Positions 40,775 to 50,545 of a stretch of DNA of 64,000 nucleotides are shown here, one piece after another. Made by a program: the position numbers and the translations under genes. This stretch comes from an uncultured Prevotellaceae bacterium (lineage in GTDB: Bacteria > Bacteroidota > Bacteroidia > Bacteroidales > Bacteroidaceae), in the NCBI GenBank assembly GCA_902799765.1, contig CADCBZ010000004.1, positions 1-64,000 of the forward strand. Reading direction: 5' to 3'. Position 1 is the first letter of the stretch; every line of letters begins with the position of its first letter. Below the pieces are notes generated by a model, which saw nothing but the letters and a program-made list of their open reading frames with translations, did no database searches and was not told where the DNA came from.

Positions 40775-41361
40775 TGCAAGTAGCAATCGTAAAATACAAC
40801 GCAGGAAATATCTATTCGGTAGTGAATGCCCTCCGACGGATGGGGATAGAGCCACAGCTGACGGACGATGCGGAACTACTGAAGAAGGCTGATAGAGTGC
40901 TGTTCCCAGGACAAGGCCACGCCGGAGAGGCAATGGACTATCTGAGAGCACGCAAACTCGATCTGCTCATCCGCGACCTGAAACAACCTGTCTTCGGGAT
41001 CTGTGTCGGACAGCAGTTGCTCTGCAAACACTCAGAAGAAGGTGATACCGATTGCATCGGCATATTCGATGCTGAGGTCAAACGTTTCCAGCCACAGCGT
41101 CATGAGGATAAAGTGCCTTGTATGGGTTGGAACCAGCTGTATGACACACGTTCACCACTCATGAAAGGTATTGAAGGTGGCTATGTGTATTTTGTACATA
41201 GTTATTATGTGCCTCTGTGTAAGGAGACCATCGCAACAGCGGATTACATCCTGCCCTACTCTGCTTCCATGCACAAGGACAATTTCTATACCTGCCAGTT
41301 CCACCCAGAAAAGAGTGGTAAGGTGGGTGAAAAAATACTCAAAAACTTCCTTGAATTATGA
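40774..41361 (+). CDS. hisH: Imidazole glycerol phosphate synthase, glutamine amidotransferase subunit
   Basis: Releases ammonia from glutamine and channels it to HisF. The 195-residue class I amidotransferase has the Cys nucleophile in FGICVGQQLL near residue 76 and the His-Glu pair in CQFHPEKSG near residue 178. PGQGHAGEAM and GWNQL are standard HisH blocks. The start overlaps the purU stop and the end overlaps hisA by four bases, so translation is coupled through the cluster. Its partner hisF is two genes downstream. Confidence 0.95.
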   Translation: MQVAIVKYNAGNIYSVVNALRRMGIEPQLTDDAELLKKADRVLFPGQGHAGEAMDYLRARKLDLLIRDLKQPVFGICVGQQLLCKHSEEGDTDCIGIFDAEVKRFQPQRHEDKVPCMGWNQLYDTRSPLMKGIEGGYVYFVHSYYVPLCKETIATADYILPYSASMHKDNFYTCQFHPEKSGKVGEKILKNFLEL

Positions 41362-42083
41362 TAGAACTGATTCCTGCCATAGATATCATTGAAGGCCAGT
41401 GCGTACGCCTCACGAAAGGTGATTACGATCAGAAGACGGTCTATCGTGATTCTCCTGCCGAAGTGGCCAAAGAGTTTGAAGAGATCGGTTTCAAGCGCCT
41501 TCACGTGGTTGACCTCGACGGTGCCAAATCAAAGCATATCGTGAATAGTGAAGTGCTTCGTCGTATCACGACCGACACACAGCTGGTCGTGGACTTCGGT
41601 GGGGGCATCAAGACTGATGAGGATATTGAGAAGGCTTTTGCCGCTGGTGCCTCAATGGTAACTATAGGCTCTATAGCAGTGACCAATCCTGACTTGTTTA
41701 TGGGGTGGTTGGAGAAATACGGCGCTGAACGTATCATCCTCGGTGCCGATGTACGCCATGGGAAGGTCAGCATTAACGGTTGGAAGGAAGATTCATCTGA
41801 GGATCTTCTGCCATTCCTGAAAAAATATATAGATGCTGGTGTCAAGAACGTACTTTGTACGGAGATCTCTAAAGACGGCACCCTGACTGGTCCAGCCATA
41901 GAGCTCTACCAGTCGATGATGGCAGCCTATCCAGAGCTCCACCTCATTGCTTCCGGTGGTGTCTCTTCCATCGACGACATCAAAGCCCTCGAGGCTGCAG
42001 GCATCCCTGCCGTTGTATTTGGTAAGGCTATCTATGAAGGGAAAATTAATCTGAATGAATTATGGGACTGGCAAAACGCATAA
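41358..42083 (+). CDS. hisA: ProFAR isomerase
   Basis: Opens the ribose of ProFAR to PRFAR by Amadori rearrangement; 241 residues in a half-barrel-duplicated TIM fold. [19 protein letters not shown] carries the first catalytic Asp near residue 8, and [17 protein letters not shown] the second near residue 130. [17 protein letters not shown] and [16 protein letters not shown] are the two phosphate-binding loops. It overlaps hisH by four bases and hisF by 22. Confidence 0.95.
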   Translation: MIELIPAIDIIEGQCVRLTKGDYDQKTVYRDSPAEVAKEFEEIGFKRLHVVDLDGAKSKHIVNSEVLRRITTDTQLVVDFGGGIKTDEDIEKAFAAGASMVTIGSIAVTNPDLFMGWLEKYGAERIILGADVRHGKVSINGWKEDSSEDLLPFLKKYIDAGVKNVLCTEISKDGTLTGPAIELYQSMMAAYPELHLIASGGVSSIDDIKALEAAGIPAVVFGKAIYEGKINLNELWDWQNA

Positions 42084-42820
42084 TACCCTGCCTCGACGTG
42101 AAAGACGGTGAAACCGTCAAAGGCACGAACTTCGTGAACTTGCGCTCTGCAGGCGACCCGGTTGAGCTGGGCAAGACTTATAGCGAGCAAGGGGCCGACG
42201 AACTTTGTTTCCTTGACATCACAGCCTCTTTTGAAGGCCGTAAGACGTTTACGGAGATGGTGACCCGTGTGGCACAAGAAATCAACATCCCCTTCACCGT
42301 CGGTGGTGGTGTGAATGAGCTGGCTGATGTGGAGCGACTGCTCTATGCCGGCGCAGATAAGGTGAGCGTAAACTCTGCCGCCATCCGCCGGCCAGAATTG
42401 ATCAACGAGATCACATCACGCTTCGGCTCCCAGGTGTGTGTCGTCGCCATTGACGCCAGACTCGACGAAGACGGTTGGCACTGTTATCTGAAGGGCGGTC
42501 GTGAACGGACGGAACGTGGACTCTTCGAGTGGGCCCATGAGGCACAAGAGCGAGGAGCAGGCGAAATTCTGTTTACCTCGATGAACCATGATGGGGTAAA
42601 GGAAGGTTATGCCAATGAAGCCCTGCGCGAACTGGCCGATCATCTGTCGATACCCATTATCGCCAGTGGTGGCGCCGGTTGTAAGGAGCATTTCCGCGAC
42701 ACCTTTATTGAAGGCCATTCCGATGCAGCCCTCGCAGCCTCGGTCTTCCACTTCGGTGAGATTCCCATCCCCGAACTTAAACAGTATTTAAAATCAGAAG
42801 GTATTAACGTAAGAATATGA
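42062..42820 (+). CDS. hisF: Imidazole glycerol phosphate synthase, cyclase subunit
   Basis: Uses PRFAR and HisH-derived ammonia to make imidazole glycerol phosphate and AICAR. The 252-residue TIM barrel has [21 protein letters not shown] with Asp near residue 12, [19 protein letters not shown] with the second Asp near residue 131, and [12 protein letters not shown]. The conserved N-terminus requires the ATG at 42062, inside the end of hisA. The 22-base overlap is the longest same-strand one in the cluster. Confidence 0.95.
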   Translation: MGLAKRIIPCLDVKDGETVKGTNFVNLRSAGDPVELGKTYSEQGADELCFLDITASFEGRKTFTEMVTRVAQEINIPFTVGGGVNELADVERLLYAGADKVSVNSAAIRRPELINEITSRFGSQVCVVAIDARLDEDGWHCYLKGGRERTERGLFEWAHEAQERGAGEILFTSMNHDGVKEGYANEALRELADHLSIPIIASGGAGCKEHFRDTFIEGHSDAALAASVFHFGEIPIPELKQYLKSEGINVRI

Positions 42821-43464
42821 AAATAGATTTTGAGAAGTGCGGCGGTCTGGTACCTGCCATCATTCAAGATGCAACCACAAAGAACGTGCTGATGTTGGGT
42901 TATATGAACCAGGAGGCATACGAGAAAACGATAGCCACAAAGAAAGTGACTTTCTGGAGTCGTAGTCGTAACTGTCTGTGGACTAAGGGAGAGACCTCCG
43001 GCAACTTCCTTCACCTGGTAGATATTATGGTGGATTGCGACAACGACACGCTGTTGGTAAAAGCCAATCCCGATGGACCGACCTGTCACACTGGTACGGA
43101 TACCTGTTGGGGAGAAAGCAACGAGCGGAATCCCCTACTATTCCTGACTGAGCTGCAGGACTTCATCAACCTTCGCCATGAGGAGATGCCCGAGGGCAGC
43201 TATACCACCAAACTCTTCAAAGATGGTGTGAAGCGTATTGCGCAAAAAGTAGGCGAAGAGGCCTTAGAGTCGGTCATTGAGGCCTGTACGGGCAGCAACG
43301 AGCAACTGACTTATGAAGTTTCTGACATGCTCTATCATCTTCTAGTACTAATGACAGCCAAAGGCATGCGTATCGAAGATGTGGCTGCAGAACTGCAGAA
43401 ACGTCATGACCCCAACTGGGATAAGAAACGCCGTGAAGCTAAGGCTAAAGGTGAGATGAAATAA
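42817..43464 (+). CDS. hisIE: Bifunctional phosphoribosyl-AMP cyclohydrolase / phosphoribosyl-ATP pyrophosphatase
   Basis: Carries out steps 2 and 3 of histidine synthesis; 215 residues. The HisI part (1-105) has [20 protein letters not shown] and the metal-binding [21 protein letters not shown]. The HisE part (about 120-205) has [29 protein letters not shown] and [10 protein letters not shown]. It overlaps hisF by four bases and ends the visible his cluster; hisG, hisD, hisC and hisB are not in this window. Confidence 0.95.
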   Translation: MKIDFEKCGGLVPAIIQDATTKNVLMLGYMNQEAYEKTIATKKVTFWSRSRNCLWTKGETSGNFLHLVDIMVDCDNDTLLVKANPDGPTCHTGTDTCWGESNERNPLLFLTELQDFINLRHEEMPEGSYTTKLFKDGVKRIAQKVGEEALESVIEACTGSNEQLTYEVSDMLYHLLVLMTAKGMRIEDVAAELQKRHDPNWDKKRREAKAKGEMK

Positions 43465-43498
43465 ATACAATATATTGATTCTGATAAGAAAATAAAAG

Positions 43499-44179
43499 AT
43501 GCTGATCAATTTAAAGAATGCAAACATCTGCCAACGTGAAGGCAGACTCGTATTAGGTAACGTGAACCTACAAGTGAATGAAGGAGATTTCATTTACCTG
43601 ATTGGACGCGTTGGAGCCGGTAAGAGTACCTTGCTGAAAACATTGTATTGCGAGTTAGTTCTCGATGAAGCCGATGAGGCTACCGTATTGGGGCATGACT
43701 TGCTGACAATCCGTAATAAGGAGATCCCTGCTCTCCGAAGAGAAATGGGAATCGTATTCCAGGATTTCCAACTTCTTAATGATCGCAGTGTCTATAAGAA
43801 CCTTTATTTCGTATTAAAAGCTACCGGTTGGAAAGATAAGGATGCTATCAACGAGCGCATCAAAGAGGTGTTGACAGATATCGGCCTGGCTGATAAGATG
43901 GCGAATATGCCGCACCAGCTCTCTGGCGGTGAACAGAAACGTATCGCCATTGCCCGTGCGATCCTGAATCACCCCAAACTTATTATTGCAGATGAACCGA
44001 CCAGTAATCTTGATAAGGACACTACCGACGAGGTGATGCAGCTGCTGCGTAAGATCTCTGAAACAGGAACAGCTATCGTCATGACAACCCATAACATTGC
44101 CTTGCTCAACAAGTATCCAGGAAAGGCATTCCAATGTCAGGATGAGAAGGTGGAAGAAGTAACCATCAGAAAAGCATAG
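43499..44179 (+). CDS. FtsE-type ABC transporter ATP-binding protein
   Basis: A 226-residue ABC ATPase: Walker A GRVGAGKSTLLK (residues 37-48), Q-loop IVFQDFQLL, signature LSGGEQKRIAIARA, Walker B LIIADEPTSNLD and H-loop MTTHN. The RVGAGKST form and overall length fit FtsE, which works with FtsX at the division septum to control peptidoglycan hydrolases. No ftsX is adjacent; the next gene is lysC, 31 bases away. Transcription may continue from the his genes. Confidence 0.88.
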   Translation: MLINLKNANICQREGRLVLGNVNLQVNEGDFIYLIGRVGAGKSTLLKTLYCELVLDEADEATVLGHDLLTIRNKEIPALRREMGIVFQDFQLLNDRSVYKNLYFVLKATGWKDKDAINERIKEVLTDIGLADKMANMPHQLSGGEQKRIAIARAILNHPKLIIADEPTSNLDKDTTDEVMQLLRKISETGTAIVMTTHNIALLNKYPGKAFQCQDEKVEEVTIRKA

Positions 44180-44210
44180 AAAAAAGAAGTAAAAATAAAA
44201 TATAAAGATT

Positions 44211-45536
44211 ATGAAAGTGATGAAATTCGGCGGTACATCCGTCGGCACCCCACAGAGGATGAAAGAAGTGACCAATCTTGTCACAAAGTCTGGAGAACCT
44301 GTATTCGTTGTGCTTTCTGCCATGTCGGGAACCACTAATTCACTTGTCGAGATCTCTGACTATCTCTACAAGAAGAATCCTGATGGCGCCAACGAGGTAA
44401 TCAATCGTCTGGAGCAGAAATACGACCGTCACGTGGAAGAGCTCTACGCAAGTAATGAAACCAAGGCTACCACACGTGAGTTCCTGCGCAGTGAATTCGA
44501 CTATCTCCGTTCGTTTACCAAGGAACTCTTCACCAGTTTCGAGGAGAAGAGCATTGTGGCACAGGGTGAGATTATCTCAACGAATATGGTTGTAAACTAC
44601 ATGAATGAGATCGGCATCAAGGCTGTGCTCATCAATGCACTCGACTTTATGCGCACTGACAAGAATTCTGAGCCTGATCCAGTATATATCAAGGAGAAGT
44701 TGAAAGCCATCCTTGCAGAGAATGAAGGCGCGCAGGTCTATCTCACACAGGGTTTCATCTGTCGGAACGCTTATGGAGAGATTGACAACCTTCAGCGTGG
44801 TGGTTCAGACTACACCGCCTCACTCGTTGGTGCAGCCATCAATGCGGAAGAAATTCAGATCTGGACCGATATCGACGGTATGCACAACAACGATCCCCGT
44901 GTGGTAGATCATACAGAACCCGTACATCAGCTGCATTTTGAAGAGGCAGCCGAGTTAGCCTATTTCGGAGCCAAGATCCTTCACCCCACTTGCGTACAGC
45001 CTGCCAAATATGCCGGTATTCCTGTTCGCTTGCTCAATACGATGGATCCTGATGCTGAGGGTACTACCATCAGTAATAAGACCGAATACGGAAAAATCAA
45101 GGCCATTGCAGCCAAGGATAACATTACAGCTATCAAGATCAAGTCAAGTCGTATGCTTCTGGCAACAGGTTTCTTGCGTAAGGTCTTCGAGATCTTCGAG
45201 AGCTATCAGACAAGTATCGACATGATCTGTACCTCTGAGGTGGGTGTTTCGATGAGTATCGACAACTCCGCTCACCTGGGCGAGATTGTGGATGAGTTGA
45301 AGAAGTATGGTACGGTAACTGTTGACACCAACATGTGTATTATCTGCGTTGTGGGAGACCTTGACTGGTCGAACATAGGTTTTGAGACACTCGCACTCGA
45401 CGCCATGAAGGATATTCCCGTACGCATGGTAAGCTATGGTGGTTCCAACTATAACATCTCTTTCCTCATCCGTGAAGAGGATAAGAAGCGTGCCCTCCAG
45501 AGTTTGAGCAACACCATATTCAACAAAAACAAATAA
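44211..45536 (+). CDS. lysC: Aspartate kinase
   Basis: Phosphorylates aspartate at the start of the lysine, methionine and threonine routes. The 441-residue monofunctional enzyme opens with VMKFGGTSVGTPQRM. It also has TQGFICRNAYGEIDNLQRGGSDYTASLVG and WTDIDGMHNNDPRVV, with the aspartate- and ATP-binding sites. Two C-terminal ACT domains (IKIKSSRMLLATGFL, CIICVVGDLDWSN) imply feedback control, probably by lysine given the lysA gene 39 bases downstream. Confidence 0.95.
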   Translation: MKVMKFGGTSVGTPQRMKEVTNLVTKSGEPVFVVLSAMSGTTNSLVEISDYLYKKNPDGANEVINRLEQKYDRHVEELYASNETKATTREFLRSEFDYLRSFTKELFTSFEEKSIVAQGEIISTNMVVNYMNEIGIKAVLINALDFMRTDKNSEPDPVYIKEKLKAILAENEGAQVYLTQGFICRNAYGEIDNLQRGGSDYTASLVGAAINAEEIQIWTDIDGMHNNDPRVVDHTEPVHQLHFEEAAELAYFGAKILHPTCVQPAKYAGIPVRLLNTMDPDAEGTTISNKTEYGKIKAIAAKDNITAIKIKSSRMLLATGFLRKVFEIFESYQTSIDMICTSEVGVSMSIDNSAHLGEIVDELKKYGTVTVDTNMCIICVVGDLDWSNIGFETLALDAMKDIPVRMVSYGGSNYNISFLIREEDKKRALQSLSNTIFNKNK

Positions 45537-45575
45537 GAAACAAATACAACACACAACACAAGTAGAACAACAGAT

Positions 45576-46736
45576 ATGGCAAAAGGAATATTCCCTGTAG
45601 AGAAGTTGCAGTCGATTCAGACGCCCTTCTACTACTATGATACAGAACTATTGCGCCAGACACTTCAGGCTATTGTCAGCGAGGCGCGCAAACACGAAGG
45701 ATTCGTGGTGCATTATGCCGTGAAGGCTAATGCTAACCCCAAGATTCTCCGTGTTATACGTGAGACGGGTCTGGGAGCAGACTGCGTAAGTGGCGGTGAG
45801 ATTGAAGCCTCTGTCAAGGCAGGATTCGCCAATAATAAGATCGTCTATGCAGGCGTAGGTAAGAGTGACTGGGAGATTAACCTTGGTCTCGAACATGATA
45901 TTTTCTGTTTCAACGTGGAGAGTATTCCTGAACTGGAGGTCATCAATGAACTGGCAGCCGCTAAAGGTAAGGTGGCACGTGTGGCTTTCCGACTGAATCC
46001 GAATGTCGGAGCGCATACACATGCCAACATTACGACGGGTCTGGCTGAGAATAAGTTTGGTATTGCCATGCGTGATATGGTCTCTGTCATTAGAGAGGCA
46101 GACAAACTTCCAAACGTTAAATGTGTGGGACTTCATTTCCACATCGGTTCACAGATCCTTGACATGGGTGACTTTGAGGCACTCTGTAACAGAGTGAACG
46201 AGCTACAGGACGAACTTGAACGTCATCGTATCCGAGTAGAGCATATTAACGTTGGAGGTGGATTGGGTATAGACTATGCCCATCCCAACCGTGTTTCAAT
46301 ACCAGATTTCAAGTCATACTTCGATACCTATGCCAAGAAACTGAAACTGCGTAACGGTCAGACCCTCCATTTCGAACTTGGTAGAGCTGTCGTAGCCCAG
46401 TGTGGTTCACTTATCACGCGTACCTTATATATAAAAGAAGGAGCTACAAAGAAGTTCGCCATTGTTGATGCAGGTTTTACAGACCTGATCCGTCCGGCTC
46501 TGTATCAGGCTTATCACAAAATAGAGAACATCACCAGTGAGGAGCCTACTGAAGCGTATGATGTGGTTGGCCCCATCTGCGAATCTACAGATGTTTTTGC
46601 CAAACAGATTGACTTGAACCGCACAAAACGCGGGGATTTGTTGGCAATCCGTTCTGCCGGTGCTTATGGAGAGATTATGGCATCACAATACAACTGTCGT
46701 AAGTTGCCTTTAGGCTATATGAGCGACGAATTATAA
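45576..46736 (+). CDS. lysA: Diaminopimelate decarboxylase
   Basis: Final step of lysine synthesis, decarboxylating meso-diaminopimelate with PLP. The 386-residue fold-type-III enzyme has the PLP lysine in VHYAVKANANPKIL near residue 52. It also has LHFHIGSQILD, VGGGLGIDY, the phosphate-binding ELGRAVVAQCG, and GPICESTDVFAK with the active-site Cys of the dimer partner. It follows lysC and probably shares its message, consistent with a lysine-dedicated pair. Confidence 0.95.
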   Translation: MAKGIFPVEKLQSIQTPFYYYDTELLRQTLQAIVSEARKHEGFVVHYAVKANANPKILRVIRETGLGADCVSGGEIEASVKAGFANNKIVYAGVGKSDWEINLGLEHDIFCFNVESIPELEVINELAAAKGKVARVAFRLNPNVGAHTHANITTGLAENKFGIAMRDMVSVIREADKLPNVKCVGLHFHIGSQILDMGDFEALCNRVNELQDELERHRIRVEHINVGGGLGIDYAHPNRVSIPDFKSYFDTYAKKLKLRNGQTLHFELGRAVVAQCGSLITRTLYIKEGATKKFAIVDAGFTDLIRPALYQAYHKIENITSEEPTEAYDVVGPICESTDVFAKQIDLNRTKRGDLLAIRSAGAYGEIMASQYNCRKLPLGYMSDEL

Positions 46737-46746
46737 AATAAGTAAA

Positions 46747-47412
46747 ATGAATATCAGTAAACAAGGATTCTCCATTATCATAACGGTCTATGATCAGGCT
46801 CATGAGTTAAAGGAAAACTTGCCTGCATACCTGACCCAAGTATACGAGCCTGGGTATGAGGTAATAGTGGTCGATGAGACCTCAACTGATGACACACCTG
46901 ATGTATTGAAACTATATAAGCAAGAATATCCGAATCTATACACCACTTTCCTTCCCAAGCCGAATAGGCTTTATACACGTCGAAAGATGGCCTTTAATAT
47001 CGGATTGAAAGCTTCTAAAAATGAATGGGTTATCCTTCATAATATAAACAACAAGCCTACAGATGAAAACGAACTTCAAGCCATTGTAGAATCATTGGAT
47101 GAAGACGCAGAACTCACATTCGGCTATATTAGTAAGAAGGGTATCCGTCTGCAACCATTTGCTTCCTATGAGGATGCGTGTTATCATATTCTCAAGGCCG
47201 AGCGGAAGCTGAAGCACATCTATAACCGAAGAGTCATGAACTACACCTGGGGACGATATAACTTCATTATTGTCCGTAAGGATGTCAGTTATGACGTGCT
47301 GAAGTATTTCGAACAAAAGATCTCTGCAACCAGTCTGTTAGGTTACCGGATGCGTATTCTCTTCAAGAACCTGTTTGGCCGCTCAAATACAACATTTATC
47401 AAGTTCGAATAA
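46747..47412 (+). CDS. Family 2 glycosyltransferase
   Basis: A 221-residue GT-A enzyme. SIIITVYDQAHELKENLPAYL and VIVVDETSTDDTPDVL give the nucleotide-sugar-binding fold, and an NKPTDENE segment takes the place of the usual DxD. The C-terminal part is short and basic (YRMRILFKNLFGRSNTTFIKF), suggesting membrane-surface association; no transmembrane helix is seen. Without a canonical DxD the metal site is uncertain. It lies ten bases after lysA and 16 before the unusual GT4-like gene, so both may serve one glycan. Confidence 0.82.
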   Translation: MNISKQGFSIIITVYDQAHELKENLPAYLTQVYEPGYEVIVVDETSTDDTPDVLKLYKQEYPNLYTTFLPKPNRLYTRRKMAFNIGLKASKNEWVILHNINNKPTDENELQAIVESLDEDAELTFGYISKKGIRLQPFASYEDACYHILKAERKLKHIYNRRVMNYTWGRYNFIIVRKDVSYDVLKYFEQKISATSLLGYRMRILFKNLFGRSNTTFIKFE

Positions 47413-47428
47413 TTCTGCGATCACCGAT

Positions 47429-48511
47429 ATGAAAGTGCTATATATATATCCTAAAGGCGACTCCCTGATCCGGCAACATGTCGAGTTACTGGCTAATGGA
47501 TTGCGTCAGAGTGCTGATATATGTATTGCCGATAGTTATTCCGTTTTCAGACAGCAATTGAAGGCCCAACAGCCAGACATCGTGCATTGTCACGGTTGCT
47601 GGAACTTCGATATAATCCGTGCGACCATGTCAGGCCGTAAAGCTGGTGCAAGGATCGTCATTACCCCACATGGACAAATGGAACCGTGGGCTGTTGAGCA
47701 ACAGACACCACAGGCGAAGGCAGGACGAGTGTTTCAATGGCAGAAAGTCTGTATTCAACGAGCGTATGCCATCATCACGCTTGGCAAGTTGGAACAAAAG
47801 AACTTCTTAAAACTGAAATGGAACCAACGTGTTGAGGTTATCCATAATGCCATCATCACCAATACCATCTCACCAGGAGAAATGTGTTCTCAGACATTTG
47901 CCATCTATCAGAAGGTCATCGACTCAAACACATTGGAACAGATGGATGATCTCACTGCAGATGCGCTCGCCGTTATTATTAAGGCCAGTTTCACCGGTGA
48001 CCGTCGCTGGTGCAGAAGAATCGATCCCATCAGTCATCCCCAGGATATTGACTGGAGACGACTGATGATCTACGCTACCCATGAGAATATTCTAAATTAT
48101 GTGGACTATGGGATCAGCATCCTCGGGTTGCAATCACCAGGCATCGATACCAGACATATTGCTTCCTACTATCCTGACAGCTATACCCTACCTAGTCCCA
48201 TCAAAGAAGTTGTTGGCGATTATCAAGGCAACGAGACAGACTATCTGCTCAGGATGATTACCCAGATTCATCGTCAGCCTCTATTACTTCATTTGATTGA
48301 GTTGACACGTGAGCTCATGCGAGATACCGTCAATGACGATCAACTCAACGAAGCACTTGAAGAAAAGAAGCTGAAGGGGTATGCTGCCAGTCTGATGCAA
48401 GTGCTCAGTGAGGAAACAGAACTTGATGAAGGCTTCATGCCCCTACAACCCGTTGAGAACCGACAAACAAACAAGATCCGCAAACTTTTGACAAATCATT
48501 TAAAGATATGA
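47429..48511 (+). CDS. GT4-like glycosyltransferase N-terminal domain fused to a helical C-terminal region
   Basis: A 360-residue protein. Residues 1-155 look like the acceptor-binding half of a GT4 enzyme: MKVLYIYPKGDS, IVHCHGCWNFDIIRA, IVITPHGQMEPWAV, CIQRAYAIITLGKLE and VEVIHNAIITN. After this the normal donor-binding Rossmann domain with its EX7E motif is missing. Instead there are about 200 residues of mostly helical sequence (FAIYQKVIDSNTLEQMDDLTADAL, LLHLIELTRELMRDTV). It overlaps fbp by four bases. The start at 47429 directly precedes the first beta strand. Confidence 0.7.
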   Translation: MKVLYIYPKGDSLIRQHVELLANGLRQSADICIADSYSVFRQQLKAQQPDIVHCHGCWNFDIIRATMSGRKAGARIVITPHGQMEPWAVEQQTPQAKAGRVFQWQKVCIQRAYAIITLGKLEQKNFLKLKWNQRVEVIHNAIITNTISPGEMCSQTFAIYQKVIDSNTLEQMDDLTADALAVIIKASFTGDRRWCRRIDPISHPQDIDWRRLMIYATHENILNYVDYGISILGLQSPGIDTRHIASYYPDSYTLPSPIKEVVGDYQGNETDYLLRMITQIHRQPLLLHLIELTRELMRDTVNDDQLNEALEEKKLKGYAASLMQVLSEETELDEGFMPLQPVENRQTNKIRKLLTNHLKI

Positions 48512-50493
48512 CAACGACCCATTTAGAAACAACGAAGGATGACCTGCATTACCTGCAACTTCTCTCACAATCCTTCCCTACCATTGCCGATGCCTCCACC
48601 GAGATTATCAATCTAGAGGCCATCATGGCTTTGCCAAAAGGAACTGAACATTTCCTGGCTGATCTCCATGGTGAGAGCGGTGCCTTTCAACATGTCTTGA
48701 AAAATGCATCTGGAAATATCAAACGAAAAGTAAATGAACTTTTCGGTAACAATATTCGTGAGTCGGAAAAGAAGGAACTCTGCACGCTCATCTACTATCC
48801 TGAACAGAAACTTGAGCTCATTAAGACACGTGAGCAGGATATTGATGATTGGTATCGTATCACCATTCATCAGTTGGTAAAGGTTTGCCGCGATGTCTCG
48901 TCAAAATACACGCGCTCAAAAGTTCGCAAGTCATTGCCAGAGGATTTCTCATATATCATTGAAGAGTTGCTTCACGAAAGTCTGTCGGACAATGATAAGG
49001 CTGCTTATGTCAGTGTTATTGTCAACACCATTATTTCCACAGGGCGTGCAGATGACTTCATTGTGGCTATCTGCAATGTCATCCAGCGTCTTGCCATTGA
49101 CCAGCTTCATATCCTCGGCGACATCTACGACCGTGGTCCTGGAGCTCATATCATCATGGATACATTACGCCAATATCACTCTTGGGACATCCAATGGGGC
49201 AATCATGATATTCTCTGGATGGGAGCAGCAGCAGGTAACAATGCTTGTATCTGTAACGTGTTACGCCTCTGTCTCCGCTATGCCAATCTGACGACCATAG
49301 AGGAATATGGCATCAACCTTGTGCCTTTAGCTACATTTGCACTCGACGCCTACCGAGATGATCCCTGTGAGGAGTTTATACCGAAAGTTCTTCCTGGAAA
49401 TGAGATAGATGAGAAAACCCGTCTATTGACAGCCAAGATGCACAAGGCAATAGCTGTGATCCAGTTCAAGGAAGAAGCTGCTATTTATAACCGTCGTCCT
49501 GAGTGGCAGATGCAGGATCGTAATCTGTTTGAGCAGATTGATTACGCAAGAGGCGTCTGCCGTCTTGACGGAAAGGAATATGAAATGCGTAGTTGTCATT
49601 TCCCCACCATTGATCCCGCCCACCCCAATGCACTGACTGCAGAGGAAGCTGACTTGATGGATAAGCTCCACCATTCGTTCCGTATCTGTGAGAAGCTGAA
49701 GAAACATATCCGCACATTACTCTCCCATGGTTGTATGTACACTATCAGCAACTCCAACCTACTCTTCCATGCCAGTTGTCCATTGAATGACGATGGTTCA
49801 CTAAAAGAAGTTGAGGTATATCCTGGTGTCAGTTACAGTGGCAAAGATCTGATGCATAATATCGGCATGATCATCCGTGCCGCCTTTGAAGGCCCCTCTG
49901 ATGATTATCCACTTGACTATGCCCGCGACTATTTCCTCTATCTCTGGTGCGGCAAGAACTCGCCATTGTTCGACAAATCGAAAATGGCTACCTTTGAACG
50001 CTATTTCCTTAAAGACAAGGATACCTATAAAGAAGAGAAAGGTAATTACTTCAAACTACGAGATTCTGAGGCTGTCTGCGACCAGATTCTGGATGCATTT
50101 GAGGTACAAGGCCGTAATCGTCATATTATCAACGGTCATGTGCCCGTCCATGCCTCAAAGGGCGAGAATCCCATCAAGGCAGGAGGAAAATTGATGGTGA
50201 TTGACGGCGGATTCTCTGAGGCTTATCATCATGAGACGGGTATTGCCGGTTACACGCTGGTATATCACTCCCGTGGTTTCCAACTCGTGCAACATGAGCC
50301 GTTTACCTCACAACGAGATGCCATCATGCGTGAGACGGATATTAAATCCACCACACAGATTGTAGAAATGTCAGCCCATCGTATGCTCGTGGCTGACACC
50401 GACAAAGGTACTGATCTGAAGCGACAGGTGGCAGATCTGAAGAAATTACTCTATGCCTACCGGCACGGTATCCTGAAAGAACGTCGTCGATAA
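48508..50493 (+). CDS. fbp: Fructose-1,6-bisphosphatase, class III
   Basis: Gluconeogenic phosphatase converting fructose 1,6-bisphosphate to fructose 6-phosphate. At 661 residues it matches the long class III family typical of Firmicutes and Bacteroidetes. Metallophosphatase motifs: FLADLHGESGAF, LGDIYDRGPGAH, WGNHDILWMGAAAG and INGHVPVHASKGENP. The start overlaps the preceding glycosyltransferase-like gene by four bases (ATGA). A strong bidirectional terminator follows. Confidence 0.95.
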   Translation: MTTTHLETTKDDLHYLQLLSQSFPTIADASTEIINLEAIMALPKGTEHFLADLHGESGAFQHVLKNASGNIKRKVNELFGNNIRESEKKELCTLIYYPEQKLELIKTREQDIDDWYRITIHQLVKVCRDVSSKYTRSKVRKSLPEDFSYIIEELLHESLSDNDKAAYVSVIVNTIISTGRADDFIVAICNVIQRLAIDQLHILGDIYDRGPGAHIIMDTLRQYHSWDIQWGNHDILWMGAAAGNNACICNVLRLCLRYANLTTIEEYGINLVPLATFALDAYRDDPCEEFIPKVLPGNEIDEKTRLLTAKMHKAIAVIQFKEEAAIYNRRPEWQMQDRNLFEQIDYARGVCRLDGKEYEMRSCHFPTIDPAHPNALTAEEADLMDKLHHSFRICEKLKKHIRTLLSHGCMYTISNSNLLFHASCPLNDDGSLKEVEVYPGVSYSGKDLMHNIGMIIRAAFEGPSDDYPLDYARDYFLYLWCGKNSPLFDKSKMATFERYFLKDKDTYKEEKGNYFKLRDSEAVCDQILDAFEVQGRNRHIINGHVPVHASKGENPIKAGGKLMVIDGGFSEAYHHETGIAGYTLVYHSRGFQLVQHEPFTSQRDAIMRETDIKSTTQIVEMSAHRMLVADTDKGTDLKRQVADLKKLLYAYRHGILKERRR

Positions 50494-50506
50494 AAAGAAA
50501 AAATAA

Positions 50507-50545
50507 TAGCTCCCTTGTTTGTTTTGCAAGGGAGCTAATATTTTA
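50507..50545. terminator. Bidirectional intrinsic terminator
   Basis: TAGCTCCCTTG (50507-50517) pairs perfectly with CAAGGGAGCTA (50527-50537). AATATTTTA follows on the plus strand and TTATTTTTTCTTTTT on the minus strand. It serves fbp and the convergent YpfJ gene. Confidence 0.9.
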
